A stretch of 64,000 bases of DNA from an uncultured Bacteroidales bacterium (GTDB lineage: Bacteria > Bacteroidota > Bacteroidia > Bacteroidales > WCHB1-69). Position numbers and translations under genes: made by a program. The stretch lies in contig CAMHNQ010000006.1 of the NCBI GenBank assembly GCA_946186495.1, forward strand, positions 1-64,000. Reading direction: 5' to 3'. The notes under the pieces were generated by a model. It saw only the letters and a program-made list of their open reading frames with translations, ran no database searches and was not told where the DNA came from. Below, piece after piece: positions 9,058-17,565 of the stretch (position 1 is its first letter; the number at the start of each line of letters is the position of its first letter).

Positions 9058-9065
9058 CAAAAATA
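9058..9065 (-). promoter_or_regulatory. gcvP promoter -7 box
   Basis: Minus strand TATTTTTG followed by CCC; fits the Bacteroidota TAnnTTTG consensus. It lies 50 nt upstream of the gcvP start. Confidence 0.7.
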
Positions 9066-9178
9066 CAAAAAAATCATAACACAAATGCTGATGGAATTGG
9101 TGTTTCTCATACAGATTGGAAAAAAGCGTTGAAATGTGTGTGATACAGTTTTCCTTTCGCACCATCTTAAAAAAAATG

Positions 9179-9186
9179 TATCTTTG
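9179..9186 (+). promoter_or_regulatory. pyrE promoter -7 box
   Basis: TATCTTTG followed by CGC, 38 nt upstream of the pyrE ATG. Confidence 0.75.
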
Positions 9187-9224
9187 CGCATTCCAAAGAG
9201 AATTATAATAAAATATAAGATGTT

Positions 9225-9800
9225 ATGAGCGAGAACAATACAAACATGGTAATTGAAGAGTTAAAACAATCGGAGGCCTTGTTGGAGGGTCACTTCCTGC
9301 TTTCCTCGGGTCGTCACAGCGACCGTTACTGCCAATGCGCAAAATTGCTGCAATATCCCGATCGCGCCGAACGCGTGATTGCGAAAATCACCGGACAGGT
9401 GAAAGGATTGGGCATCGACATGGTGGTGGGCCCGGCCATGGGCGGCATCATAGTGGCATACGAACTGGGCCGCCAGCTCGGTGTCCCCGCGATTTTCACG
9501 GAACGCGTTGACAACGTGATGTGCCTGCGGCGCGGCTTCGAGGTAAAGCCCGGAATGCGCCTCCTCATCTCCGAGGATGTCGTAACCACAGGCAAGTCCT
9601 CCTTAGAGACCATCGAGGTTCTCAAGGCTTTCGGTGCCGAAGTGATCGGTGTCGCCTGCATTGCCGACCGCAGCGACGGATCTTTCCCCTACCCCATCTA
9701 TAGCGCCACCAAACTCAACATCCAGAGCTGGGCCGTGGAAGACTGCCCCCTCTGCAAGCAGGGCCTCCCGTTTGTCAAACCCGGAAGCCGCAAGATGTGA
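9225..9800 (+). CDS. pyrE: Orotate phosphoribosyltransferase
   Basis: 191 residues. It transfers orotate to PRPP to form OMP in pyrimidine synthesis. The PRPP-binding signature [13 protein letters not shown] is at residues 113-125, with the acidic pair E117-D118. The N-terminal [15 protein letters not shown] segment and the [10 protein letters not shown] loop (67-76) are typical of the family. The product is slightly shorter than E. coli PyrE and like Bacteroidota forms. It stands alone behind its own promoter and is followed by the ATP synthase genes, which have a separate promoter. Confidence 0.96.
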   Translation: MSENNTNMVIEELKQSEALLEGHFLLSSGRHSDRYCQCAKLLQYPDRAERVIAKITGQVKGLGIDMVVGPAMGGIIVAYELGRQLGVPAIFTERVDNVMCLRRGFEVKPGMRLLISEDVVTTGKSSLETIEVLKAFGAEVIGVACIADRSDGSFPYPIYSATKLNIQSWAVEDCPLCKQGLPFVKPGSRKM

Positions 9801-9848
9801 GTCTTATGATGTGAGACCTGAGAAGTATTCCCAAATCACAAAAAATAG

Positions 9849-9856
9849 TATATTTG
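9849..9856 (+). promoter_or_regulatory. atpHAG promoter -7 box
   Basis: TATATTTG followed by CCGCCG, 22 nt upstream of atpH. It shows that atpHAG is a transcription unit of its own rather than the 3' end of a larger atp operon. Confidence 0.7.
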
Positions 9857-9877
9857 CCGCCGTTTTAAAGCATATAG

Positions 9878-10435
9878 ATGAAAAACCCAAAATTATCCAG
9901 CCGATACGCCAAGGCATTGTTCGACTTTGCCGGCGAGAAGAATCAAATCGAGGAGGTTTACGGGGACCTCAAGTTGTTTGCCGACACGCTGAGGCAAAGT
10001 CGCGAGTTGCAAGTGCTGCTGCGCAACCCAGTGGTCGAATCTCATCAGAAACACCACATATTCACGAGTGTCTTCAACGGCACCATGCACGACATCACAT
10101 ACCAGTTCCTGGATTTGCTGTTGAGAAAGCGCCGCGAACCTGCCTTGGACACCATTTGCGAAGAGTTTTTCAAGATGTATAACTCGGCAAACAACATCAA
10201 GACAGCCACAATCACGACCGCCCAACCCTTGAGTGACACACTCCGTGACAAAATCGTGACCACGCTGGCCGAGCAATTCCATGCCACTATCCAGCTTCGA
10301 CAGGTCGTTGACCCTGAGCTTATCGGCGGCTTCATCATCAAAGTCGACGATTATTATTTTGATTACAGTGTGTTGGCAAAAATCAACAAATTAAAACAAG
10401 AATTTTCACAGAACAGTTTTCAAGTACAATTCTAA
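9878..10435 (+). CDS. atpH: ATP synthase F1 delta subunit
   Basis: 185 residues, OSCP/delta family. The N-terminal helical domain starts [12 protein letters not shown], typical of delta subunits. The C-terminal part has the signature [21 protein letters not shown]. Delta joins the F1 head to the peripheral stalk. It is the first gene of atpH-atpA-atpG (14 bp gap to atpA). The usual upstream atpB-atpE-atpF genes are absent: pyrE lies there instead. Confidence 0.93.
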   Translation: MKNPKLSSRYAKALFDFAGEKNQIEEVYGDLKLFADTLRQSRELQVLLRNPVVESHQKHHIFTSVFNGTMHDITYQFLDLLLRKRREPALDTICEEFFKMYNSANNIKTATITTAQPLSDTLRDKIVTTLAEQFHATIQLRQVVDPELIGGFIIKVDDYYFDYSVLAKINKLKQEFSQNSFQVQF

Positions 10436-10448
10436 AATCCGCATATAC

Positions 10449-12038
10449 ATGGCAGAAATTAAACCCTCAGAAGTAAGAACCATACTGCGCCAACAATTAG
10501 AGAACTTCAACCAGAAAACCGAAATGGAGGAAGTTGGCACCGTGCTGTTGGTCGGCGACGGCATCGCCCGCGTCTATGGGCTTCAAAACGCCCAGTCCGG
10601 CGAACTGCTGACTTTCTCGACCAAAAACGGAGAGGAAATCACTGGCATCGCCCTCAACCTCGAAGAAGACAATGTGGGTGTCGTTTTGCTCGGCGATTCC
10701 AAATCTCTCAACGAAGGCGACATTTGCAAGCGTACCGGCCGCATCGCCTCCATCAAGGTGGGCGAGGGATTGCTGGGACGTGTCATCAACACACTGGGTG
10801 AACCCATCGACGGCAAAGGCGACATCGAAGGTGAACTCTTTGAGATGCCCATTGAGCGCAAAGCTCCCGGCGTCATCTTCCGCCAACCCGTGAAACGTCC
10901 CCTCCAGACAGGCATCAAGGCCATCGACGCCATGATTCCGATCGGCCGCGGACAACGGGAGCTCATCATTGGCGACCGCCAAACAGGCAAGACCGCCATC
11001 GCGATCGACACCATCATCAACCAGAAATCCTTTTACGACCAAGGCAATCCCGTATATTGCATCTACGTCGCCGTGGGGCAGAAAGGTTCGTCCGTGGCAT
11101 CCCTCGTGAAGACCCTTACGGAAAGAGGCGCTATGCCCTATACCATTGTGGTGACCGCCACGGCCTCCGACGCTGCGGCCATGCAGTTCTATGCCCCGTT
11201 CGCGGGCGCCGCAATCGGAGAGTTCTTCCGCGACACCGGCCGCCACGCCCTCATCATCTACGACGACCTCTCAAAACAGGCCGTGGCCTACCGTGAAGTC
11301 TCCCTGCTGCTCCGTCGCCCGCCTGGACGCGAAGCATACCCGGGCGATGTCTTCTACCTCCACTCCAGACTGCTGGAACGCGCCGCCAAAATCATAGAAT
11401 CCGATGAAATCGCCGCCAAAATGAACGACCTTCCCGCTTCGATGAAACCCATCGTGAAAGGCGGCGGCTCACTGACAGCACTCCCGATCATCGAAACCCA
11501 AGCCGGCGATGTCTCCGCCTATATCCCCACGAATGTCATCTCCATCACCGATGGACAGATATTCCTGGAAACCTCCCTGTTCAACGCCGGTGTACGCCCC
11601 GCCATCAACGTGGGCATCTCCGTCTCCCGCGTGGGTGGAAACGCCCAAATCAAGTCCATGAAGAAAGTGGCCGGCACCCTCAAACTTGACCAGGCCCAGT
11701 ACCGCGAAATGGAGTCTTTCGCCAAGTTCGGCTCCGACGTGGATGCCGCCACGCAGTTCATCCTCGACAAGGGAGTCCGTAACGTGGAAATCCTCAAACA
11801 ACCGCAATACAGCCCTTACAAGGTGGAAGAACAGATCGCCATCATCTTCTGCGGATCCCGAGGACTGCTCCAGAAAGTACCGGTACATAATATCCGCAAC
11901 TTTGAAACCGAATTCATCTCCTATATGCACACCCATCAACAAGATGTCCTCGACACGTTGGCCAAAGGTGTCATTGACGACGAAATCATGCAAAAAATGA
12001 CTGAAGCCTGCGCCACGGTGGCTGAAAAATACGAATAA
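10449..12038 (+). CDS. atpA: ATP synthase F1 alpha subunit
   Basis: 529 residues. The non-catalytic nucleotide-binding subunit of the F1 head. The P-loop GDRQTGKT is at residues 175-182. The C-terminal signature with [12 protein letters not shown] supplies the arginine finger to the beta-subunit site. Length and motifs are complete. The gap to atpG is 2 bp, so the genes are translated together. Its beta partner atpD is about 43 kb away in this window. Confidence 0.98.
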   Translation: MAEIKPSEVRTILRQQLENFNQKTEMEEVGTVLLVGDGIARVYGLQNAQSGELLTFSTKNGEEITGIALNLEEDNVGVVLLGDSKSLNEGDICKRTGRIASIKVGEGLLGRVINTLGEPIDGKGDIEGELFEMPIERKAPGVIFRQPVKRPLQTGIKAIDAMIPIGRGQRELIIGDRQTGKTAIAIDTIINQKSFYDQGNPVYCIYVAVGQKGSSVASLVKTLTERGAMPYTIVVTATASDAAAMQFYAPFAGAAIGEFFRDTGRHALIIYDDLSKQAVAYREVSLLLRRPPGREAYPGDVFYLHSRLLERAAKIIESDEIAAKMNDLPASMKPIVKGGGSLTALPIIETQAGDVSAYIPTNVISITDGQIFLETSLFNAGVRPAINVGISVSRVGGNAQIKSMKKVAGTLKLDQAQYREMESFAKFGSDVDAATQFILDKGVRNVEILKQPQYSPYKVEEQIAIIFCGSRGLLQKVPVHNIRNFETEFISYMHTHQQDVLDTLAKGVIDDEIMQKMTEACATVAEKYE

Positions 12039-12040
12039 CT

Positions 12041-12916
12041 ATGGGCAATCTGAAAGAAATTCGCACGCGTATCGCCTCCATCGAGTCCACGCAGAAGATC
12101 ACCAGCTCTATGAAACTGGTGTCTGCCGCGAAGCTTCGCCGCGCTCAGACCTCCATCCAACAGCTTCGACCCTACTCACAGAAACTGAACGAGATCCTGA
12201 ACGACCTGGCCGAGGCCAACACCGGCACAGAGTCTTTGCCCTTGTTCGAACCTCGTGACCCCGAAAAGGTCATCATCGTGGTAATCACCTCCAACAAAGG
12301 CCTCTGCGGAGCATTCAACGCCAATATCGTGAAGACCGTCACCCACTTGATCGATGACCAATACCCCCAACAGCGCGATGCCGGAAACCTTCAGCTTATC
12401 TGCTTTGGCAAGAAAGGGAAAGAACAGCTGAGCAAACAATTTCCTGTCATGCTTTATGACGAGAAATTGCTCGACAGCCCGGATTTCACGGAACTTTCCG
12501 CCATCGCAGACGACTTGATTAATCGTTTTGTGAATCATGAGGTTGACAAAGTGGACATTGTGTACAATCAGTTCCTGAACGCTGCCACACAAAAAGTCAC
12601 GGTGGAACATTATCTGCCCGTAGCCCCCATTCCAACCGAAGGGAAAAAAGCAGCGAATGACTATATCATCGAACCCTCCGCCGAAAAGCTGCTGGTGGAA
12701 CTCATCCCCAAGATTCTCCGCACACAGTTGTATAAGACACTGTCTGACTCCATCGCGTCCGAACACGGCGCCCGCATGATCTCCATGACCAAGGCAACCG
12801 ACAATGCAACCGAAATCCTGCGTGACTTGCGGCTCAAGTACAACAATGCCCGTCAATCATCCATCACCAACGAGTTGATTGAAATTGTCAGTGGCGCAAA
12901 TGCGCTGAACGGATAG
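12041..12916 (+). CDS. atpG: ATP synthase F1 gamma subunit
   Basis: 291 residues, the rotor shaft of F1. The N-terminal helix begins MGNLKEIRTRIASIESTQKI, with KITSSMKLVSAAKLRRAQ following. The C-terminal helix has the family signature around ARMISMTKATDNATEILRDL and IVSGANAL. Last gene of the atpHAG unit; a strong hairpin terminator follows 27 bp later. Confidence 0.97.
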   Translation: MGNLKEIRTRIASIESTQKITSSMKLVSAAKLRRAQTSIQQLRPYSQKLNEILNDLAEANTGTESLPLFEPRDPEKVIIVVITSNKGLCGAFNANIVKTVTHLIDDQYPQQRDAGNLQLICFGKKGKEQLSKQFPVMLYDEKLLDSPDFTELSAIADDLINRFVNHEVDKVDIVYNQFLNAATQKVTVEHYLPVAPIPTEGKKAANDYIIEPSAEKLLVELIPKILRTQLYKTLSDSIASEHGARMISMTKATDNATEILRDLRLKYNNARQSSITNELIEIVSGANALNG

Positions 12917-12943
12917 GGAAAAAAGAAAAAATAAAACTCAGAC

Positions 12944-12970
12944 AGGGACGATTAAAACTCGTCCCTTTTT
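12944..12970. terminator. atpG terminator, with the pnuC stop codon in its loop
   Basis: AGGGACGA (12944-12951) pairs perfectly with TCGTCCCT (12959-12966) around a 7-nt loop and is followed by T5 on the plus strand. The pnuC stop codon (minus strand, 12952-12954) lies in the loop, so the two convergent genes share one hairpin. Confidence 0.88.
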
Positions 12971-13578
12971 GTTTCAAAAACGCGCGACTCCCGTTTTCTC
13001 GCCTCTCTCCTCCACCGGAAATAGCCGAGAGTGGCTATGACAACATATACAATATATAATATAGCCGTAGGATAGAGTCCTTTCCAAAAGTAGAGGATGA
13101 CGGAAACTATGTTCACAACCACCCATAACAGCCATTGTTCCATATATTTGCGCGACAACATCCACATGGCGACAATACTCAGGGCGGTGGTGAAGGCATC
13201 ACCTGCCGGAACAGGACTGTCCGTAAACGTCTTCAGCACGTAATATATTAAAAACCAAATGGCAAGGCTTACGGCGGCCACTGGCAGGATGAGCCTTTTG
13301 GGCATGGCACTAATCTCTGTGTCGGAATGGCTTACCGCACCGCCGCCCGCACCCCGCCTGAAAGCGGTCCACTTGAGCAATCCGTATGCATTGGCCCCGA
13401 TATAATAGACTTGCAACGCAGCATCGGCATAAAAGGAGCCGGTTATATAAATCACCACATAGAAAGCGGACATCAATATGCCAACAGGCCATAACCATAC
13501 GTTTGCCTTGTATTCTAAGTACAAGTAAACCAATCCGATAATAGCACCTACAATTTCAATGAATAAGTCTAAAGACAT
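12952..13578 (-). CDS. pnuC: Nicotinamide riboside transporter PnuC
   Basis: 208 residues with about seven membrane segments, PnuC family. It facilitates uptake of nicotinamide riboside or a related NAD precursor. Family features visible are the N-terminal EIVGAIIGLVYLYLEYKANVWLWP and QVYYIGANAYGLLKW. The start at 13578 is preferred over an in-frame ATG at 13608, because a clear AGGAGG ribosome site lies 7 nt upstream of 13578 and the predicted transcription start falls near 13600. It is monocistronic and divergent from the EnvC-like gene. The leader is too short for a riboswitch. Confidence 0.92.
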   Translation of the reverse strand: MSLDLFIEIVGAIIGLVYLYLEYKANVWLWPVGILMSAFYVVIYITGSFYADAALQVYYIGANAYGLLKWTAFRRGAGGGAVSHSDTEISAMPKRLILPVAAVSLAIWFLIYYVLKTFTDSPVPAGDAFTTALSIVAMWMLSRKYMEQWLLWVVVNIVSVILYFWKGLYPTAILYIVYVVIATLGYFRWRREARKRESRVFETKRDEF

Positions 13579-13605
13579 AAACAACCTCCTGATTTTTAGA
13601 GCCGA

Positions 13606-13613
13606 CAAAATTA
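13606..13613 (-). promoter_or_regulatory. pnuC promoter -7 box
   Basis: Minus strand TAATTTTG. It lies over the annotatable upstream ATG (13608), which supports the internal start at 13578. Confidence 0.6.
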
Positions 13614-13696
13614 GGAAATTATTCTGAACAACGTGATTAACGTTTCGATGTTCATAAAATATGCTTTCTGATTACAAAAAAAACTTCAATAACTCT

Positions 13697-13704
13697 TATT
13701 TTTG
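13697..13704 (+). promoter_or_regulatory. Promoter -7 box of the EnvC-like gene
   Basis: TATTTTTG followed by CAGG, 18 nt before the ATG at 13723. A TTG start at 13702 lies inside this box and can be ruled out. Confidence 0.7.
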
Positions 13705-13722
13705 CAGGTTATATTTCTCGTG

Positions 13723-15042
13723 ATGAAGTTTTTGGTCTCATATAGGAATCGTTTGTGGATGATGTGGATGATGTGCCTGTTCTGCGCACTTCTATTCCCC
13801 TCGGAAATCATGGCGCAAAGTGGGAAAAGCAGCACTCAACTCAAAAAAGACAAACAGAAGATTGAGAACGAGATTGCCAACACTCAGAAGCTGTTGAAAA
13901 AGAATGAATCCAATCAGAAGGCGGCGGTCCAACAAGCGGCCCTCCTGCGGCAACAAATCCGGAACAGGGAAAAGATGATCACCAATCTCAATTCGCAAAT
14001 CATTCAAATGGAGGACGAGCAAGAACAAAACCAACATGAAATCAAACAGTTGGAAAAACGTCTTTCCTATATGAAAGCGGATTACGCGCAAGTGGTCTAT
14101 AACGCCTACCGAAACCGGCGACTGATGGACAAAGTCACATTCATTCTCGCCGCAGACAACTTTTCGCAAATGTTCAGAAGGCTACGATACTATACCTTGT
14201 TCTCCAAAAGCGTTCGGGAACAATCCCGCCAAATACAAAAGACCACAGAGGAATTGACCAAAAAGAACGAGTCCATTGTTGAACTGAAGAACGACAAATT
14301 GCTGACGCTGTCCTCCAAAGAACAGGAAATCAAGAGCCTGGAAAGCGACCGTCGCCAAAAGACAAAAAATGCGGAGAAACTGAAGAAGGAGTCGCAACGT
14401 CTGAGCGCGGATTTGAAAAAGAAACAGCAACAACGTAAGGAGATCGATGCAGCCATCAAGCGGGCGGTCCAAGCGGAAATTGCCAAGGCAAACGCCGAAC
14501 GCAACAAGAAGTCCAAGTCCTCCTCCGGCAAAAGTTCTCCCGGCGCGTCCGCTTCCTCCAACTCCAGCGCTACAACTTCCCCGAAAGTCACCACCTCCAT
14601 AACGTTGACCCCTGAGGAGAAGATCCTCAACACCTCCTTCGTCAACAACAAAGGACATCTGCCCTGGCCCGTTGCAAAAGGCGCGAAAGTGAACGACTTC
14701 GGCAGCTATGCCCATCCCGATGTCCCATCCGTACAAATTGACAACCATGGCATCGACATCATGGTGGAGGCAGGCACCCCCGTCAGAGCCGTCTTCGACG
14801 GCGAGGTGACCAGCGTGATGACCATCATGGGAACCTCCGTCGTGATGATCCGACACGGCGAATACCTGACGGTCTACCAGAACCTTTCTGCCATCAAGGT
14901 GAAAAAGGGCGACAAAGTAACTACTAAGCAGACCATCGGCTCGGTCGCCCCGAACTCCATGTCGAACACCTACGAACTGCACTTTGAAATCTGGAAAAAC
15001 GACCGCTATGTCAATCCGAACGAATGGCTTGCCCGTAAATAA
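13723..15042 (+). CDS. EnvC-like murein hydrolase activator (coiled coil + M23 domain)
   Basis: 439 residues. An N-terminal hydrophobic segment and signal peptide (about 1-32, ending SEIMAQ) lead into a long charged coiled coil (about 35-265). A Ser-rich linker (about 270-290) follows, then a C-terminal LytM/M23 domain (about 310-439). In that domain, HGIDIMVEAGTPVRAVFDGEV is the first metal-site region and LHFEIW the last. The classical HxH and N-terminal His/Asp set looks incomplete, as in EnvC, which activates amidases rather than cutting itself. It acts in the periplasm at cell separation. engB follows 8 bp downstream and the META lipoprotein after that, forming one unit. Confidence 0.87.
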   Translation: MKFLVSYRNRLWMMWMMCLFCALLFPSEIMAQSGKSSTQLKKDKQKIENEIANTQKLLKKNESNQKAAVQQAALLRQQIRNREKMITNLNSQIIQMEDEQEQNQHEIKQLEKRLSYMKADYAQVVYNAYRNRRLMDKVTFILAADNFSQMFRRLRYYTLFSKSVREQSRQIQKTTEELTKKNESIVELKNDKLLTLSSKEQEIKSLESDRRQKTKNAEKLKKESQRLSADLKKKQQQRKEIDAAIKRAVQAEIAKANAERNKKSKSSSGKSSPGASASSNSSATTSPKVTTSITLTPEEKILNTSFVNNKGHLPWPVAKGAKVNDFGSYAHPDVPSVQIDNHGIDIMVEAGTPVRAVFDGEVTSVMTIMGTSVVMIRHGEYLTVYQNLSAIKVKKGDKVTTKQTIGSVAPNSMSNTYELHFEIWKNDRYVNPNEWLARK

Positions 15043-15050
15043 AACCCGGT

Positions 15051-15656
15051 ATGATTATCAAGACTGCTGAATATCTGCAAAGCGAAGCTGATTGGCGGAA
15101 ATGCCCCGCCCCCATCCACCCCGAATATGCCTTTATAGGGCGTTCCAATGTGGGAAAGTCTTCGCTCATCAACATGCTTGTCAACAACAAAAATCTTGCA
15201 AAGACCTCCTCAAAACCAGGAAAGACACAGACAATCAACCATTTCCTTGTCAACAAGGATTGGTATCTTGTGGATTTGCCCGGCTATGGTTTTGCCAAAA
15301 CCTCTAAAACAAACCGCGCCAAATGGCAGAAGATGATTTCTGATTATCTCCTGTTCCGAGAAAACCTTCAACTGGTGTTTGTACTGGTCGACTCACGCCT
15401 CGAACCACAACAAATCGACATCGATTTCATCAACAACCTTGGTGAGAGCGGCATTCCTTTCGCCATCATCTTCACCAAATCGGATAAGATTTCCAACGGA
15501 AAAGCCATGAGCAACATACAGCGCATGAAGAATGTTTTGTCTGAGACTTGGGAGGAGTTGCCCGTGATGATGAAATCATCCGCCGTTTCTACCCTCGGCA
15601 AGGACGAAATCCTGAATTATATCGAAGATATTAATCTACATTTCCGTTCAATATAA
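15051..15656 (+). CDS. engB: Ribosome biogenesis GTP-binding protein EngB (YsxC/YihA)
   Basis: 201 residues, single TrmE-Era-like GTPase domain. G1 GRSNVGKS at 30-37, G3 DLPG at 75-78 and G4 TKSD at 142-145 are all present. The tail includes SAVSTLGKDEIL (G5). In other bacteria EngB is essential for 50S ribosomal subunit assembly. It lies between the EnvC-like gene and the META lipoprotein, with gaps of 8 bp on each side. Confidence 0.95.
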   Translation: MIIKTAEYLQSEADWRKCPAPIHPEYAFIGRSNVGKSSLINMLVNNKNLAKTSSKPGKTQTINHFLVNKDWYLVDLPGYGFAKTSKTNRAKWQKMISDYLLFRENLQLVFVLVDSRLEPQQIDIDFINNLGESGIPFAIIFTKSDKISNGKAMSNIQRMKNVLSETWEELPVMMKSSAVSTLGKDEILNYIEDINLHFRSI

Positions 15657-15664
15657 CCATTCTA

Positions 15665-16111
15665 ATGAAAAAAAATCTTTTCCCATTGGTCGCGACCATC
15701 CTGGTTCTTTTGTGTGCCAGCTGCAACACGACGAAAAAGAGCGTCAAAAGCGAAAAATTTCCGCTGGTTGGGACCCAGTGGAGTCTGTTCAGCTTGGAAG
15801 GAGAAGAAATCAGTAATGATTTTGCCCTCCGTCCGTTTATCACCTTTGACAGCACCGGGCAAATCCAAGGCAATCTTGGTTGCAACACGTTTTTCGGCAA
15901 CTACTCCGTCAACAAGAAACATAAGATGACCATCTCTTACCAAGGTTCCACTAAACGGCTCTGCGGACAGATGAAAGTGGAACGACAGTTCATTACGGCT
16001 TTGAAACGAGACATAAACAGTTACCAGATTAAAGACGAAGAACTGATACTCTCTTCGGATGGAGAGGAGATTATGCGGTTCAAAGGGGTGAACCTCAACG
16101 AAGTGGAGTAG
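15665..16111 (+). CDS. META domain lipoprotein (HslJ-like)
   Basis: 148 residues. A lipoprotein signal ends ...LVLLCASC at Cys 20. One META domain (about 35-140) follows, with the family hallmark GNLGCNTFFGNY and a second conserved Cys in RLCGQM. META/HslJ proteins are envelope proteins of unclear biochemical role, linked in E. coli to novobiocin and heat response. Co-transcribed with engB. It is convergent with the DUF2156-GNAT gene, with 2 bp between the stops. Confidence 0.85.
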   Translation: MKKNLFPLVATILVLLCASCNTTKKSVKSEKFPLVGTQWSLFSLEGEEISNDFALRPFITFDSTGQIQGNLGCNTFFGNYSVNKKHKMTISYQGSTKRLCGQMKVERQFITALKRDINSYQIKDEELILSSDGEEIMRFKGVNLNEVE

Positions 16112-16113
16112 TT

Positions 16114-17496
16114 TTACAACATCGGAAAGCAATCCAAAGTCTCTTCCAAATCCTCCATCCTGAACTGATCTCCTAAGGGCAGGACCAGAATCCTGTCTTT
16201 TGTTTTATCTCCGGTGCCGAGATCCATGTCACAGTGAAAAATAGCCTGCGTGTTCGAAATTTGGTATCCTATGCGGGTGTAATAGGGGATGAGATCCAAC
16301 TCCTCCGGGATCAGGAACGAGAACTGCGCCCCGTTTTCGCGACATCTTTCCAGCATTGTCCTAATCAGCCGGGTGGATATCCCCCTATGGCGGTACTCCG
16401 GGAGCGTTGCGATGCCATAGAGATAGGCACCTAATCCCAATTCCGTTTCACATGGAATCATGAACACCATCGACACGACCTGATCGTCCACTTTTTCAGT
16501 CATGGAGCAGTGGCTGAAATAGTAGCGGGAGAGGAAGATCTGGACAGAGTTGTCATTGTCCCCAAAACATCTATGCCATACTTTGACGATGTCCCTCATC
16601 TCCTGTGTCAACTTGATAGCAGCAGTCTTGTAAGCGAGTTTCACAGGGTTATACGACATTTTCGATTTGCGGAGACCGGGCAGCCCCATGTCCTCTTCCC
16701 GATTAATGAGCGTATATTTTTCGGGAATGTGCTGAGCAAACAGATAGTTGATCATCTGATAGGCTCCTTCGTAGTGGATGTCAGCTTTTTCGACATGGGT
16801 GCAGAAAGTGTGGTCATTTAACTCTGAGCCATAAGTGAAAGCAATGAGCCGGTCATCTACATAGAGTGCACCGCCTATCAACTCGAACTCCTCAAAATAG
16901 CGGAAGGACTTCTGGATGACTGCCAGTTCCGAACGCGCCGTGTCGGAATTGTCATGATGGATTTCCCATTTTTCAGCCAATTCGAGGCATTCGGGGATAA
17001 TCTGCCTTGTCAGGGGTTCAAACCTGTACGAGTATAAGGATTTGAACTTATTGACATGGTTCCTTTTTTGGGCATATTTTCGGCCCTTCAATGTGCGGAG
17101 GTCTTCAGCACTGTAGATGTAGTCAGCGAAATCGCGGTTATTGTCAAAGATAAAGGTTCCGGGATACTCGTTGGCCAGATCCTGGCTTTCCTTTTCATTG
17201 AGAGACATCAGACAGAGGGGAAGCCCTTGCGCTGCAGCGTCCTCTTCAATGATAGGGATGACGGAAGAGTATCGGGGGTGGTCCTCTTTGGACATGACCA
17301 TATAGGCGGCCCTGCGTTCACCATTTACACGCATGCGTAATACCAGCCAATCTTCGATAATGGTCCAGCTGAAATGGTAATAGTCCTGCCAGCAGTACAT
17401 GTCCACGAACGTGCGGTAGCAAGTTTCGGAATTTTTCACCAAATAAGGTTGAATGACGGGTCTGTCTTTAACTTCAACTGGTTGAAAATCAATCAT
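16114..17496 (-). CDS. DUF2156 + GNAT two-domain acyltransferase-like protein
   Basis: 460 residues. The N-terminal ~300 residues match the DUF2156 fold, which resembles the catalytic domain of phosphatidylglycerol lysyltransferase. Landmarks are an N-terminal FVDMYCWQDYY, a KRNHVNKFKS segment, and VEKADIHYEGAYQMINYLFA with the following INREEDMGLPGLRKSKMSYNP. The C-terminal ~150 residues are a separate GNAT domain, with motif A GIATLPEYRHRGISTRLI and tail YYTRIGYQIS. DUF2156 itself has the GNAT fold, so this is a tandem acyltransferase. The substrate is unknown; lipids, peptides or tRNA-delivered amino acids are possible. No TAnnTTTG box is seen before it, and the gldJ terminator sits just upstream. 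Confidence 0.75.
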   Translation of the reverse strand: MIDFQPVEVKDRPVIQPYLVKNSETCYRTFVDMYCWQDYYHFSWTIIEDWLVLRMRVNGERRAAYMVMSKEDHPRYSSVIPIIEEDAAAQGLPLCLMSLNEKESQDLANEYPGTFIFDNNRDFADYIYSAEDLRTLKGRKYAQKRNHVNKFKSLYSYRFEPLTRQIIPECLELAEKWEIHHDNSDTARSELAVIQKSFRYFEEFELIGGALYVDDRLIAFTYGSELNDHTFCTHVEKADIHYEGAYQMINYLFAQHIPEKYTLINREEDMGLPGLRKSKMSYNPVKLAYKTAAIKLTQEMRDIVKVWHRCFGDNDNSVQIFLSRYYFSHCSMTEKVDDQVVSMVFMIPCETELGLGAYLYGIATLPEYRHRGISTRLIRTMLERCRENGAQFSFLIPEELDLIPYYTRIGYQISNTQAIFHCDMDLGTGDKTKDRILVLPLGDQFRMEDLEETLDCFPML

Positions 17497-17514
17497 ATAA
17501 ATTTTTGGATAAAA

Positions 17515-17542
17515 AAGACCTCTTTCAGTTGAAAGAGGTCTT
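17515..17542 (-). terminator. gldJ terminator
   Basis: A perfect 12-bp stem, AAGACCTCTTTC (17515-17526) with GAAAGAGGTCTT (17531-17542), around a 4-nt loop. On the minus strand it is followed by TTTT. It closes the PorP/SprF-gldJ unit 24 bp after the stop. Confidence 0.88.
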
Positions 17543-17565
17543 GGTATGGTTAAGCAATGGAAAAA

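Noticed and set aside
9009..9224. Glycine riboswitch upstream of gcvP
   Set aside because: The predicted leader is about 43-50 nt and has none of the aptamer's conserved stems.
13702..13722. TTG start for the EnvC-like gene
   Set aside because: The TTG is the last part of the TATTTTTG promoter box and would be upstream of the transcript start.
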